NCBI RefSeq assembly: GCF_035317345.1
Contig: NZ_JAYKTU010000008.1
Direction: 5' to 3' (one strand)
DNA from: Cellvibrio fontiphilus
Lineage (GTDB): Bacteria > Pseudomonadota > Gammaproteobacteria > Pseudomonadales > Cellvibrionaceae
Length of the DNA stretch: 64,000 nt
The notes beneath the pieces were generated by a model. The model did not search any database. It was not told the origin of the DNA and worked only from the letters and a program-made list of their open reading frames with translations. Shown here one piece after another: positions 18,407-29,700 of this stretch. Positions within the stretch are counted from its first letter, which is position 1. Every line of letters starts with the position of its first letter. Both the position numbers and the translations under genes were made by a program.

Positions 18407-20329
18407 TTGTTGTTATGGTTAATTGAGTTTGTTTTTTTAGCGTCAACCATTTTGGTTTGGCCTTACTTTAATAAAAATATAGTTGCTGCCTACAGCGACC
18501 CCGACAAAGCAGTCAGTTCAATGCACTCGTTTAACAATAGGCTCAAAGCCTGGCTGGCAACCCAATGCCAAATGCTGGGTGATGTCAGCGCCGCCATATT
18601 GGTTCAACTAAACGAAGGAACAGCCAACACTATTGCCAAGTGGCCTAATGCGGATGCTTCCAGTGAGCCGCTGCAGATACTATTAACCCGTGCGATTGCA
18701 AAGCAGCGGCTGCAGCTGGAGCAGTCCAGTGAGGGCAGTTACCGGTTTGCCCAGCCCTTAATGATCGATGGAATGTTTTGGGGTGTGATTGCCCTGGAAA
18801 TTCGCCTTGCTGATAAAAAAGCCCTCACCGCCGCACTCAAGGAAATTAAACTGGGGCAGTTTTGGTTGCAGTTTTTGCTGCATCAACAGCCATCAACAAA
18901 TGAGCAACAACCTGCTGTACATCCCATATCCAGCTCCGCCCATACAGCGCAAGCGGCAGATCAACTCTCCGTTGCTTTGCCCCTGGCGGTCAAGTTATTG
19001 AAGGAAAACTCCTTGCAGGAAGTGGCGATTAGTCTGGTTAATACACTTGCCAGTCAGCTCGGCGCCCTGCGAGTCAGCCTTGGGCTTTTACACAAACAAA
19101 ATTTGAAATTGCAGGCGGTGTCCAACTCTGCAAACTTCGACCCTCGTACCCAGGCAATGCAGGCCGTGAATCAGGCCATGCAAGAAGCCTTGGAGCAGGG
19201 CATGAGTGTCACTTATTCCTTGCAAGCTGACAGTCAGACCGGAGGGTTGTTGGTTCGCGCGCACCAGCAACTTTTGCAGCTGCAGCAAGTGCAGGCCGTG
19301 AGTAGTTTTCCACTGCGCAAAAATGATCGGTTAGTGGGTGTGTTGACTGTTGAGTTGGATAAACACACCCAGCTCAGTGCAGGGCAACAGGCTTTTGTTG
19401 AAGCTGCCTTGCCACTTTGCGGCGGCGTTATTGCCCTGTGGCAGGATGCAAGTGCCGGTGTTTCGCAGCGCTTTGCACAGTGGCTGGGTGCAAGAGCACA
19501 GCGCTGGTTGGGCGCTGAAAATTGGCTGGGGCGCTCGGTGGCGCTGGGCTTGGCGTTGCTGTTGGTTGCCATGTTTATACCTGCCACTTATCGCGTAACT
19601 GCAGATGCTTTATTGCAGGCTACGGAAAAATATCTGGTAGTCGCTCCCCATGACGGTTACCTGGGAGACGTGTTGGTACGCCCGGGTGATAGCGTGAAAA
19701 AATCCTCGCCCCTGGCTTCACTAAAAGATGATGACTTGCTGCTGGAGCGGCGCAAATTGGCCAGTCAAGTGCAGCGTTATCGTCAAGCCTATGATGCAGC
19801 TCTGGCGAATGCGGATCGCGTCGAAGCGGCCATCGCCAATGCGCAGATGGATCAAGCCAGCATTCAGTTGCGTTTAATCGAACAGCAATTACAGCGCACC
19901 AAATTATTGGCGCCTATCGATGGCATTCTGGTGTCTGATGATATTTCCCAAAAACAGGGTGCGCCCCTCAAGCAAGGTGACCTGTTATTTGAATTGGCGG
20001 CGGCTAATGAATATCGCGTGCAAATGTTTGTTGATGAGCGCGATATCGCCGCCATAGCGATAGGGCAAACAGCGCAGGTGAAATTTACCAGTTTGCCCAA
20101 CCAGATGTTTACGGCGCAGGTAAAAACCATTACCCCCATTAGTGAAGTGCGGGAGGGGCGTAATTATTTTCGTGTAGAACTGTTTTTGGTTGGTAATGAT
20201 GCACAAACAGCCTTGGAAATTTTGCGACCCGGCATGACTGGCTCGGGGAAAATTCACATAGGCAAACGCGCACTGGGGTGGATTTGGTTTCACGATCTTT
20301 GGTATTGGCTGCGGCTGAACTTGTGGTGA
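18407..20329 (+). CDS. HlyD-family membrane adaptor with N-terminal GAF-like region
   Basis: The 640-aa protein has two halves. The cytoplasmic N-terminal half (to about residue 345) includes a GAF-like domain around 155-345. A single transmembrane segment (about 376-393, LGLALLLVAMFIPATY) leads to a periplasmic HlyD/RND-adaptor half. That half has a lipoyl/barrel-sandwich part (VVAPHDGYLGDVLVRPGDSV), a helical hairpin (about 440-500), the returning lipoyl half (LLAPIDGILVSDDI) and a beta-barrel end. The start is uncertain: the frame opens only at 18392 and the first usable codons are TTGs at 18407 and 18410, with no good ribosome site. A well-placed AAAGG precedes a short frame starting near 18382 in another phase, so a sequence frameshift is possible. 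It is the first gene of the giant-protein cluster; the next gene is seven bases away. Confidence 0.8.
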   Translation: MLLWLIEFVFLASTILVWPYFNKNIVAAYSDPDKAVSSMHSFNNRLKAWLATQCQMLGDVSAAILVQLNEGTANTIAKWPNADASSEPLQILLTRAIAKQRLQLEQSSEGSYRFAQPLMIDGMFWGVIALEIRLADKKALTAALKEIKLGQFWLQFLLHQQPSTNEQQPAVHPISSSAHTAQAADQLSVALPLAVKLLKENSLQEVAISLVNTLASQLGALRVSLGLLHKQNLKLQAVSNSANFDPRTQAMQAVNQAMQEALEQGMSVTYSLQADSQTGGLLVRAHQQLLQLQQVQAVSSFPLRKNDRLVGVLTVELDKHTQLSAGQQAFVEAALPLCGGVIALWQDASAGVSQRFAQWLGARAQRWLGAENWLGRSVALGLALLLVAMFIPATYRVTADALLQATEKYLVVAPHDGYLGDVLVRPGDSVKKSSPLASLKDDDLLLERRKLASQVQRYRQAYDAALANADRVEAAIANAQMDQASIQLRLIEQQLQRTKLLAPIDGILVSDDISQKQGAPLKQGDLLFELAAANEYRVQMFVDERDIAAIAIGQTAQVKFTSLPNQMFTAQVKTITPISEVREGRNYFRVELFLVGNDAQTALEILRPGMTGSGKIHIGKRALGWIWFHDLWYWLRLNLW

Positions 20330-20336
20330 TCTGGCT

Positions 20337-22499
20337 GTGAATAATGTCCAATCCCCCAATAACGCCATGTGGCAGCGGCTTGAGTCCTTGCGGCCATCCT
20401 TGCCGCGTCATATTCATATTCAGCGTCGCGATTACAAAGGTGAGCGCTGGTATTTATTGCAGGATAAAAGCAACGGTCGCTTTCATCGTTTGAGTCCGCC
20501 CGCCTGGCGGCTTATTAGCGCTATGGATGGGCGCAATAATCTGTCGCAAATTCTCGCGGCGGCCGCCCGGTCTGAGTTTTATGAGCAGCCTGACGATATT
20601 CCCACCCGTGATGATCTTATTCATCTGCTGCAATATTTGCATGTTGCCGATTTATTGTTGTGCGATTTGCCCCCCAATACCCGCGAGCTGTTTGCCCGCC
20701 AGGAGCAAAAACAACAACAGCGCTGGTTGCGTTTGTTGATGAACCCGCTCACCTGGAATATCCCGCTTGGCAACCCTGACAGACTGTTGGACAAACTCAT
20801 GCCGGTGGCGCGTTTGCTGGCAAGTCGAACTATGGGCGTTGTGTGGTTACTGGTGGTGGGTTATGCGCTGCTGCAGGCGGGCAATCACTGGAGCCAGCTC
20901 ACCCAAGGCCAGTTGGAGCGTTTGTTATCGCCCACTAATTTGCTGTTGTTATGGCTCACTTATCCGCTCTTTAAAGTGCTGCATGAATTAGGGCACGGTT
21001 TATTTACCAAAGTATGGGGCGGGCAAGTTAATGATTGTGGGCTGGTATTTGTTGTAGGTACGCCCTTGCCCTATGTGGATGCCAGTGCAGCTACCGGATT
21101 CCCCTCCAAGCGCCAGCGGTTAATGGTGGGTGCCGCGGGCATGGCTGTGGAGTTATTTCTGGCGGCCTTGGCGCTGTTGCTATGGATTCAACTTCCGGCA
21201 GGTTTTGCGCGCGATTTTTTATATAACATTATGGTGATCGGCAGTGTTTCCACGTTGTTTTTTAATGGCAATCCGCTCATGCGTTTTGATGGTTACCATC
21301 TGCTGACCGATGCCTTTGATCTACCCAACCTTGCCACTCGCGCCAATCAACAATTGAGTTATCTGCTGCGTCGTTACGCTTTTGGTGTGGGCGATATTTT
21401 TTCGCCCGCGCAAACCAAACCTGAAGCCGTTATTTTGGCGGGATACGGTGTAGCGGCGTTTATTTATCGCGTATTTATTTTGTTTTTTATCATTTTGCTG
21501 GTGGCGAGTTATTTTCCCAAGGCGGCGTTGATTATTGGTGCCTGGCTGATTTTCTTCCAATTGCTCTGGCCACTTATCAAAGCAGTACGTTTTTTATTAA
21601 TCGACAAACAGTTGGGCGCCGTGCGCCAGCGCGCCTTGGTAATCTGCGGCAGTTTTATCATTCTAAGTGTGGCTGGATTAACCTTGGTGCCAGTTCCTGA
21701 ATCTACCTCGGCCGAAGCGGTTGTGTGGTTGCCGGAAGAGGCGCGCGTAAAAGTTGAATCCAGTGGCGAAGTGAAAGAATTATTGATTAATAATGGTGAT
21801 CAGGTAACCCAAGGGCAGCTTCTGGCGCGCTTGCACAACCCGGTGTTGGTTGCCAGTTTGGCAGAAAAGCTGGCGCAATTACGTGAATATGAGGCCCGCT
21901 ACCAGCAGGCCTGGATTGATGATCGTGCCCAAGCACAGCTATTGGCGCAGGATGTGAACGCGATTAAAGCCGAGCTTGAGTTGCTGCAAAGGCGGGTGAA
22001 AAATCTTGAAATACTCAGTCCTTCCTCGGGAGTGGTGCGTATTGTTCATCAGCAGCATTTGCCGGGAAGTTTTTTTAAACAGGGCGATGAGTTAGCGCTT
22101 ATTGAACGCGCTGACACCCTTCGTGTTCGCGCCGCATTGCGGCAGGAAGAAATTGGCTTGGTGCGCCAATCCACCGAGCGCATTGCAGTGCGTTTGGCGA
22201 GTGAACCCTGGCGAAATATTGCAGCCGAATTACCGCAGCAGCAACCCATAGCCACTTTTGAGCTACCCAGCCCGGTGTTGGGCACACAGGGAGGAGGGCG
22301 TTTGGCGGTGGACTCCAAACAGCCAAATGGTAAACAGGTGACCGAGCAGGTTTTTTTATTGGATTTACAATTGAGTGCTAGCGAGCGGGCAGGGCATTAC
22401 GGTGAGCGGGCTTTAGTGAAATTTATACATCCACCACGGCCGCTGCTGGTACAGTGGTACACCGGTTTGCAGCAGTTATTTATTCGTCATTTTGCCTGA
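20337..22499 (+). CDS. M50 site-2 protease fused to a HlyD-type periplasmic domain
   Basis: The 720-aa multi-pass protein begins with a PqqD-like winged-helix segment (FHRLSPPAWRLISAMDG, about 45-110). A membrane-embedded M50 metalloprotease domain follows. Its zinc motif is HELGH (His216, Glu217, His220), and the second ligand motif NPLMRFDGYH carries Asp318. After the last membrane helix (about 455), a periplasmic barrel-sandwich/HlyD part begins (VKVESSGEVKELLINNGDQV) with a helical hairpin and a return strand (LEILSPSSGVVRI). All metal ligands are present, so intramembrane proteolysis is likely. The GTG at 20337 is the start I use; the ATG at residue 11 is an alternative. It is almost certainly co-transcribed with both adaptor genes. 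The likely substrate is the giant protein encoded downstream (inference). Confidence 0.85.
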   Translation: MNNVQSPNNAMWQRLESLRPSLPRHIHIQRRDYKGERWYLLQDKSNGRFHRLSPPAWRLISAMDGRNNLSQILAAAARSEFYEQPDDIPTRDDLIHLLQYLHVADLLLCDLPPNTRELFARQEQKQQQRWLRLLMNPLTWNIPLGNPDRLLDKLMPVARLLASRTMGVVWLLVVGYALLQAGNHWSQLTQGQLERLLSPTNLLLLWLTYPLFKVLHELGHGLFTKVWGGQVNDCGLVFVVGTPLPYVDASAATGFPSKRQRLMVGAAGMAVELFLAALALLLWIQLPAGFARDFLYNIMVIGSVSTLFFNGNPLMRFDGYHLLTDAFDLPNLATRANQQLSYLLRRYAFGVGDIFSPAQTKPEAVILAGYGVAAFIYRVFILFFIILLVASYFPKAALIIGAWLIFFQLLWPLIKAVRFLLIDKQLGAVRQRALVICGSFIILSVAGLTLVPVPESTSAEAVVWLPEEARVKVESSGEVKELLINNGDQVTQGQLLARLHNPVLVASLAEKLAQLREYEARYQQAWIDDRAQAQLLAQDVNAIKAELELLQRRVKNLEILSPSSGVVRIVHQQHLPGSFFKQGDELALIERADTLRVRAALRQEEIGLVRQSTERIAVRLASEPWRNIAAELPQQQPIATFELPSPVLGTQGGGRLAVDSKQPNGKQVTEQVFLLDLQLSASERAGHYGERALVKFIHPPRPLLVQWYTGLQQLFIRHFA

Positions 22500-22574
22500 T
22501 TTACCCTATATACAGATTATTCAGTATTTTTAAACTAGTCTTAGCTAACAAATAATTTTAAAAAAGAGTCAACT

Positions 22575-23492
22575 ATGCCTTCAGTTTTTTGTAACCGCTT
22601 TGCTTTGATCGGATCCACTCACTTACCCGTGAGAACTGGGGTGTCGCTTACCCGCGGCGCGCTGCTATTGACCGCCAGTTTGATGGCGACCCATTCATTG
22701 GCGCAAACCTCGGAGCCTGCTGAATTAAACTGCCGTATTGAACCTTCGATTGTGGTGGAAATGAGTAGCGCCGTAGAGGGCGTCATCAGTGAAGTGTTGG
22801 TTGACAAAAATGATCGGGTTAACAAAGGCGATGTGGTTGCCCGTTTGGATGCAGGACTGGAGCAGGCAACAGCCGAACTCCGCCGGGTTCAGGCAGAATT
22901 GAATAGCGATGTGCAAGCACAACAATTGGCCGTTGAATTTAGCAAGCGAGCCTTGGATCGCGTAACCGGATTGTACGAGAAAAAAGCCGCATCCTTTTCC
23001 GAATTGGATAAACTTAAAACCGAATATGCCATCGCCCAGCAGCAACTCCAGCAAGCATTGGATCGTAAACGCCAAGCGGAATTGGAGCATAACCGGGCGC
23101 TGGCTGACCTTAACCGCCGCACCCTTACCAGCCCGATTGATGGTGTGGTTATCGAGCGCTACAAACAGCCCGGCGAACATATAGATTTTGAGCCAGTGTT
23201 GAAAATTGCCCAGTTGGATCCTTTGCGGGTGGAGGTTTTTGCTCCCGCCAGTCTTTACGGAAAAGTTAAAGCAGGTGATATCGCCAAGGTGACGCCGGAA
23301 TTGGGCGGTTTGAGCAAAAAATATCAGGCTAAAGTGGAGTTGGTTGATCAAGTGATTGATGGCCCAAGCAATACCTTCGGAATTCGCCTATCCTTTCCTA
23401 ACCCGGATAACCGTTTGCCCAGCGGTTTGAAATGCCGTGTTACCTTCGAAGGTGTTACCCTGGACCTGTTAGATACCCAGAGTTTGCCTTGA
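22575..23492 (+). CDS. periplasmic HlyD/RND-type adaptor
   Basis: This 305-aa membrane-fusion-protein type adaptor has an N-terminal export signal ending near SLAQ-TSEP (about residue 44). The barrel-sandwich halves (SSAVEGVISEVLVDKNDRV and TSPIDGVVIERYKQPGEH) flank a helical hairpin (about 95-190) rich in Gln and Ala, and a beta-barrel region follows. There is no membrane anchor beyond the signal, so it is likely periplasmic. RND or ABC pumps are absent next to it. It is the third adaptor-like protein in the cluster and lies 75 bases after the M50 gene. The ATG at 22575 has a purine-rich AAAAAAGAG upstream. Confidence 0.85.
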   Translation: MPSVFCNRFALIGSTHLPVRTGVSLTRGALLLTASLMATHSLAQTSEPAELNCRIEPSIVVEMSSAVEGVISEVLVDKNDRVNKGDVVARLDAGLEQATAELRRVQAELNSDVQAQQLAVEFSKRALDRVTGLYEKKAASFSELDKLKTEYAIAQQQLQQALDRKRQAELEHNRALADLNRRTLTSPIDGVVIERYKQPGEHIDFEPVLKIAQLDPLRVEVFAPASLYGKVKAGDIAKVTPELGGLSKKYQAKVELVDQVIDGPSNTFGIRLSFPNPDNRLPSGLKCRVTFEGVTLDLLDTQSLP

Positions 23493-23788
23493 TTAGCTGA
23501 GTGTGTGACTATTGCTCTGATGCCATCGACATTTTCCGACGATAATTTTTGATGGCAACAAAGCGAAATAAAAATTATTAAAAATGTTAGAAATATTATA
23601 AGAAGGTGCGAAAAGCGCCATTCATCTAGAAGAGCTGACGATAGTTTTACATGGGTAGATTTGGCCGTTTTCCATGGTGTGGAATCCGCCCGTCTACCAC
23701 AAGGATGCAGTTTGGTGAAAACCAATCCTTAAACCTTGTTTGTGCCCACGCAAGAGGCAGGTGCAAATAACAAAAACTAGATACGCTC
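23493..23788 (+). promoter_or_regulatory. structured leader upstream of the giant repeat protein
   Basis: The 296-base gap before the giant gene can fold into two consecutive multi-part hairpins. The first pairs GGTAGA (23654-23659) with TCTACC (23693-23698), GGC (23663-23665) with GCC (23688-23690), and TTCCA (23670-23674) with TGGAA (23680-23684). The second pairs AAGGAT with ATCCTT (23701-23730 region) around a TTTGGT-GAAA-ACCAA tetraloop hairpin. An earlier inverted repeat, TGCCATC/GATGGCA (23521-23557), could terminate or attenuate the upstream transcript. I do not recognise a known riboswitch class; the c-di-GMP-I consensus is not met. Confidence 0.45.
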
Positions 23789-26700
23789 ATGTCCAAGTTA
23801 TTGCGCCCAAAGCGGCCCTTGATTGAAACGCTCGAACCCCGCCTGTTGTTTTCAGCTACCGCTGATATCGCCGTATTTGATGACGGCAGTTCTGATGCAG
23901 TGCAATTATCAAATGCTGCCGATCAGTTGGATTTAACGGAAGTTTATTCGGTAACTTCCGAGCCACCAGCTGAAGTCACTGCTGTGTCTTCAGCGCCAGA
24001 TATCCTCGTTGTGGTGGATACGGCGGTGAGGGACTATGAAATGCTGGTCGATGATATTCGCCAGCAATATCCCGGCAATAATCTGCAAATTATTTATTTG
24101 GACGCGACCAGTGATGGCCTTAACCAAATTACCCAGCAGCTGACACAGTTTTCCGAGCTTGATTCGCTGCATATTATTTCGCACGGCGCCAATGGCGCTA
24201 TTGCACTTGGTTCGACCTTGCTGAGTGCCAATAATTTATTTACCTACGAAGAAGAATTGCTGGCTTGGCGCAGTGCGTTTAGTGAGTCGGCAGATATTCT
24301 GCTTTACGGTTGTGATGTCTCTGCTACGCAAGAGGGGCAGGCATTTGTAGCCCGTATTGCCGAGTTAACCGGTGCCGATGTAGCGGCAAGCGATGATGCC
24401 ACCGGCCACCGCTCATTAAATGGTGATTGGGATTTAGAATTTGCAGTAGGAGACATAGAAAGTTCTGCACTAGTGAGCGCAGCAGCTCAGGAATCCTGGG
24501 TGGATACTTTAGCGAGCAATCACTACATCAATATTCAAGGGGGGACTATCGCTCAAACAGTCTCTTCAACAATAGGTGTAGGGCAATCATTTCTGGTGGA
24601 TAACGCGGGTGCAACTTATTTAGTTAATCAAATAAGTCTGCAAATGCGACTTGAATCGGGAGCTGCCAATCAGGACATTACCATTCAATTATTGGACGGC
24701 GGCTGGAATGATGCCACTCCATTAGCGAGTCAAACATTTAATTCCAGTCAACTGGACAGCAGTTTTGGTTGGCAAACTGTAAATTTTGGTGATGTCACGC
24801 TCAATCAGGGTCAGACTTACATTATTAAAGTCACCACCAACAATGCCGATGGAAAAGTCTCTGTTGCCTATCGCAGTGATGCCTGGAACAACGCCGAAAT
24901 GATTGTTAATGGCACAGGAAATAGTGCCAATGATTTAAATATTTTAGTTTCATACAACAATGGTAGTAATCAGGCGCCGGTCAACACAGTACCCGGTGCC
25001 CAAACCACCAATCAAAATACACCGTTAATTTTTAGTAACCTCTATAGCAACAGAATTCAAGTTGCTGACGCGGACGCATTTCCAAATGACATTGAAGTAA
25101 CACTTACCGCAGGTCAGGGATCGTTTAGCCTTGCGCAAACCACAGGTCTTACATTCATTAGTGGTGATGGTAGCAGTGATTTTCACATGGTATTTCGCGG
25201 CTCTGTAAGTGAAGTGAATGCTGCCTTGGCGACTATCACGTACACACCGGTGACCAACTATACAGGTGGTGACACTTTTAGTATTACCACTAAAGATTTA
25301 GGGCTGGGTGGTGGCCTGCAAGATACCGATAATATTTCTATCACTATCAATAATGTTAACGATGCTCCTACAGTGAGCATTACCGAAACCAATTATGCTG
25401 TTGATGAACAAGCGCTACTGAATTTGCATGCAACCGGTATTGTTGTTAATGATTCGGATGGCGACACACTCTCGGTAACCATTTCTGCTCCTCTGTTGTA
25501 TAGCGAAATTACAGCGGTTGTCGGTACTACCGGAGTTATCATCTCTTCTGGCAATGGCTCCAATAGCCTGGTATTAACGGGTACATCCACGCAATTAAAT
25601 AATTTATTTTCTGGCAATAGCGGCGGCACCCTGACATATCGTGCCAATAGCGATACACCTGCAGCATCGGAAACATTAACTATTTCAGCCAGCGATGGCA
25701 GCTTGTCTGCAAATGACACAGCAACTATTAACATCACTGCTGTGAATGATGCGCCCGTGAACACAGTGCCTGGTGTTCAGGTTGTTAATGAAGATTCTTC
25801 GCTGGTCTTTAGTGTTGCCAATGGAAATCAAATACAAATCGCCGATGTGGATGCCGCAGCGGGCAGCCTTGAAGTTATTTTAACCATCACTAATGGAACA
25901 CTGAGTCTCGCGCAAACAACGGGCTTAACTTTCAATACCGGGGATGGTACCAATGATACAACGCTTGTGTTTTCCGGCAGCATTGCCAATATCAATGCTG
26001 CACTGGCAACAATTACTTATATCCCTACAGCGAATTATTCAGGGCCAGCACTGTTAACGCTCACGACAAATGATCAGGGGAACACTGGATCAGGCGCTGC
26101 TTTGCAAGATGTAGATACAGTGGATATCACTGTAACCGCCGTTAACGATGCGCCGACCTTGGACAATCCGATTAGCGATCAAAACGCAACTGAAGAAACT
26201 TCTTTCAATTTCACATTTGCAGCAAATACATTTAGCGATCCGGATGGTAATGCGCTCACCTATAGCGCCACGCTGAGTAACGGCAATCCATTGCCGGCAT
26301 GGTTGAGTTTTAATGCGGCAACGCGAACCTTTAGCGGCCTGCCGGACGATGCAGATGTAGGCACTATCAGCATTAAAGTTACGGCTAGCGATGGTAATGG
26401 CGCCTCGGCTGAGGATACTTTTGATCTCACGGTTGCACCGGTAAATGACAATCCTTTTGTTAATGTTGCAGTTCCAAATCAAAATGCCACAGAGGATGCA
26501 GCATTTACTTTTACATTTGCTGCCAATACTTTCGGTGATGGTGATGTGGGAGCCACCTTTACTTACAGTGCTGAGCTTGCAAGTGGTGGCGCCTTACCTG
26601 CCTGGTTAAATTTTGATTCTGCAACACGAACTTTTAGTGGTACACCTACCAATAGCGATGTTGGAACTTTGTCTGTCCGTTTGATTGTGGACGATGGGGC

Positions 26701-29700
26701 AGGGGGAACAGCCAGTGACACTTTTGATATTGTTGTTGCCAATACCAACGATGCACCAGTAGTTAATGTAGGAATTCCAGATCAAACCGCTACTGAAAAT
26801 ACTTTGTTTAATTACACATTCCCAATCAATGCTTTCAGCGACCCGGATGTAGGAGATACACTGACCTACACCGCAACCCTGGCTGATGGTAGTGGTTTGC
26901 CAGCTTGGTTAAGTTTTGATTCTGCAACACGCACTTTCAGTGGCACACCCTCAAATGGTGATGTGGGGACGATTAATGTTCGCGTGACAGCGGACGATGG
27001 CGATGTAACGGTTAATGACACATTTAATTTGGTGATTCAAAACGTTGGCTCATCCAACCTGGTTTATGAGACATCAGGGCCTGCTGGAAACACGCAAGTC
27101 ATCACTATGTCTACGCCATTTTTCCAGAGTTTTTATCACGACAGCGTGGGTGCAACCTATACAATCGATAGCATAGTGCTGCAGTTAGTAAAAGATCCCG
27201 CGGCCAGCGCGCAAACAATTACAGTTACACTTTTATCTGGTGCGTACAACGGTGTTGTGATCGATACGGCTTCTATCTCTTCTGCTGATATATCCACAAC
27301 ACTTGGCTGGAAAGCATTCGATTTCACTAATACCGCCCTTAGCGATAATCAAGTTTATTTTATTAAAATTGAATCGAGCAGTAACGATGGGCTGGTGAGT
27401 GCTGCTATCCACAACACAGATGTTTATAGCAACGGTTCCTTCCACTCCAGTACTGGTGTGTCGGATGTAAATCGTGATGTTGCCTTCCAGGTTTCCAGCG
27501 GAATTAATAGTGATCCTGTCCTGCAGAATCCTATTCCCAATCAAACTGCAAATGAAGATGCTGCATTTAATTTTCAATTTGCAGCAAACACATTTAACGA
27601 TGCTGATGTCGGAGATACGCTGACTTACACGGCCACTATGGCTGACGGAAGTGCACTGCCTGCCTGGCTCAGTTTTAATGCGGCGACTCGAACCTTTTCC
27701 GGCACACCAACGAATAGTGATGTTGGTACTATTTCCATTAAAGTTACAGCCGATGACGGCAATGGTGGAACCCCTTCATCTGATACTTTTGATTTGGTGA
27801 TAAACAATACCAATGATGCGCCCTCAGTGGCTAATTCCATTCCCAATCAAAGCGCGACCGAAGACCTTGCCTTCAATTTTACCTTTGCCGCCAATACGTT
27901 TGCGGATGCAGACGCCGGCGCAACACTGACTTACGCTGCACAATTAAATGGCGGTGGCCCGTTACCAGCCTGGTTGAGTTTTGATTCGGCAACACGCACG
28001 TTTAGTGGCACCCCGACCAATAACGATGTTGGTATTTTGTCGATAGACGTAATTGCAGATGACGGCAACGGTGGAACGGTAACAGATAGCTTCACCATCA
28101 CTGTCGCCAACACCAATGATGCACCGACTGTAGCGAACGCCATCGCCGATCAGAATGCCACTGAAGATTCGGCATTTAATTTCCAGTTTGCCGCCAATAC
28201 GTTTGCGGATGCAGACGCCGGCGCAACACTGACTTACGCTGCGCAATTAAATGGCGGTGGCCCGTTACCAGCCTGGTTGAGTTTTGATCCGGCAACACGC
28301 ACGTTTAGTGGCACCCCGACCAATAACGATGTTGGTATTTTGTCGATAGACGTAATTGCAGATGACGGCAACGGTGGAACGGTAACAGATACCTTCACCA
28401 TCACTGTCGCCAACACCAATGATGCACCGACTGTAGCGAACGCCATCGCCGATCAGAATGCCACTGAAGATTCGGCATTTAATTTCCAGTTTGCCGCCAA
28501 TACGTTTGCGGATGCAGACGCCGGTGCAACACTGACTTACGCTGCGCAATTAAATGGCGGTGGCCCGTTACCAGCCTGGTTGAGTTTTGATTCAGCAACA
28601 CGCACGTTTAGTGGCACACCCACTAATGCTGATGTGGGAACGCTTTCGATAGATGTAATTGCTGACGATGGTAATGGCGGAACAGCTACCAACACCTTCA
28701 CCATCACTGTTGCCAACACCAATGATGCACCGACCGTAGCGAACGCCATCGCTGATCAAAATGCCACTGAAGATTCGGCATTTAATTTCCAATTCGCTGC
28801 CAATACGTTTGCGGATGCAGATGCCGGTGCAACACTGACTTACTCTGCGCAATTAAATGGCGGTGGCCCGCTACCAGCCTGGTTGAGTTTTGATTCGGCA
28901 ACACGCACGTTTAGTGGCACACCCACTAATGCTGATGTGGGAACGCTTTCGATAGATGTAATTGCTGACGATGGTAATGGCGGAACAGCTACCAACACCT
29001 TCACCATCACTGTCGCCAACACCAATGATGCACCGACTGTAGCGAACGCCATCGCCGATCAGAATGCCACTGAAGATTCGGCATTTAATTTCCAGTTTGC
29101 CGCCAATACGTTTGCGGATGCAGACGCCGGCGCAACACTGACTTACGCTGCGCAATTAAATGGCGGTGGCCCGTTACCAGCCTGGTTGAGTTTTGATTCG
29201 GCAACACGCACGTTTAGTGGCACCCCGACCAATAACGATGTTGGTATTTTGTCGATAGACGTAATTGCAGATGACGGCAACGGTGGAACGGTAACAGATA
29301 CCTTCACCATTACTGTCGCCAACACCAATGATGCACCGACTGTAGCGAACGCCATCGCTGATCAGAATGCCACTGAAGATTCTGCATTTAATTTCCAGTT
29401 TGCCGCCAATACGTTTGCGGATGCAGACGCCGGCGCAACACTGACTTACGCTGCGCAATTAAATGGCGGTGGCCCGTTACCGGCCTGGTTGAGTTTTGAT
29501 TCAGCAACACGCACGTTTAGCGGTACACCCACTAATGCTGATGTTGGAACGCTTTCGATAGATGTAATCGCAGATGACGGCAATGGTGGAGCGGTAACAG
29601 ATACCTTCACCATCACTGTCGCCAACACCAATGATGCACCGACTGTAGCGAACGCCATCGCTGATCAGAATGCCACTGAAGATTCTGCATTTAATTTCCA

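Noticed and set aside
23348..23725. Minus-strand 125-aa frame upstream of the giant gene
   Set aside because: It overlaps the adaptor gene and the structured leader; the hydrophobic stretch comes from an AT-rich spacer.
23640..23788. c-di-GMP-I (GEMM) riboswitch
   Set aside because: A GAAA tetraloop hairpin is present, but the conserved GGCAAACC and GACGCAAAGCC blocks are absent.
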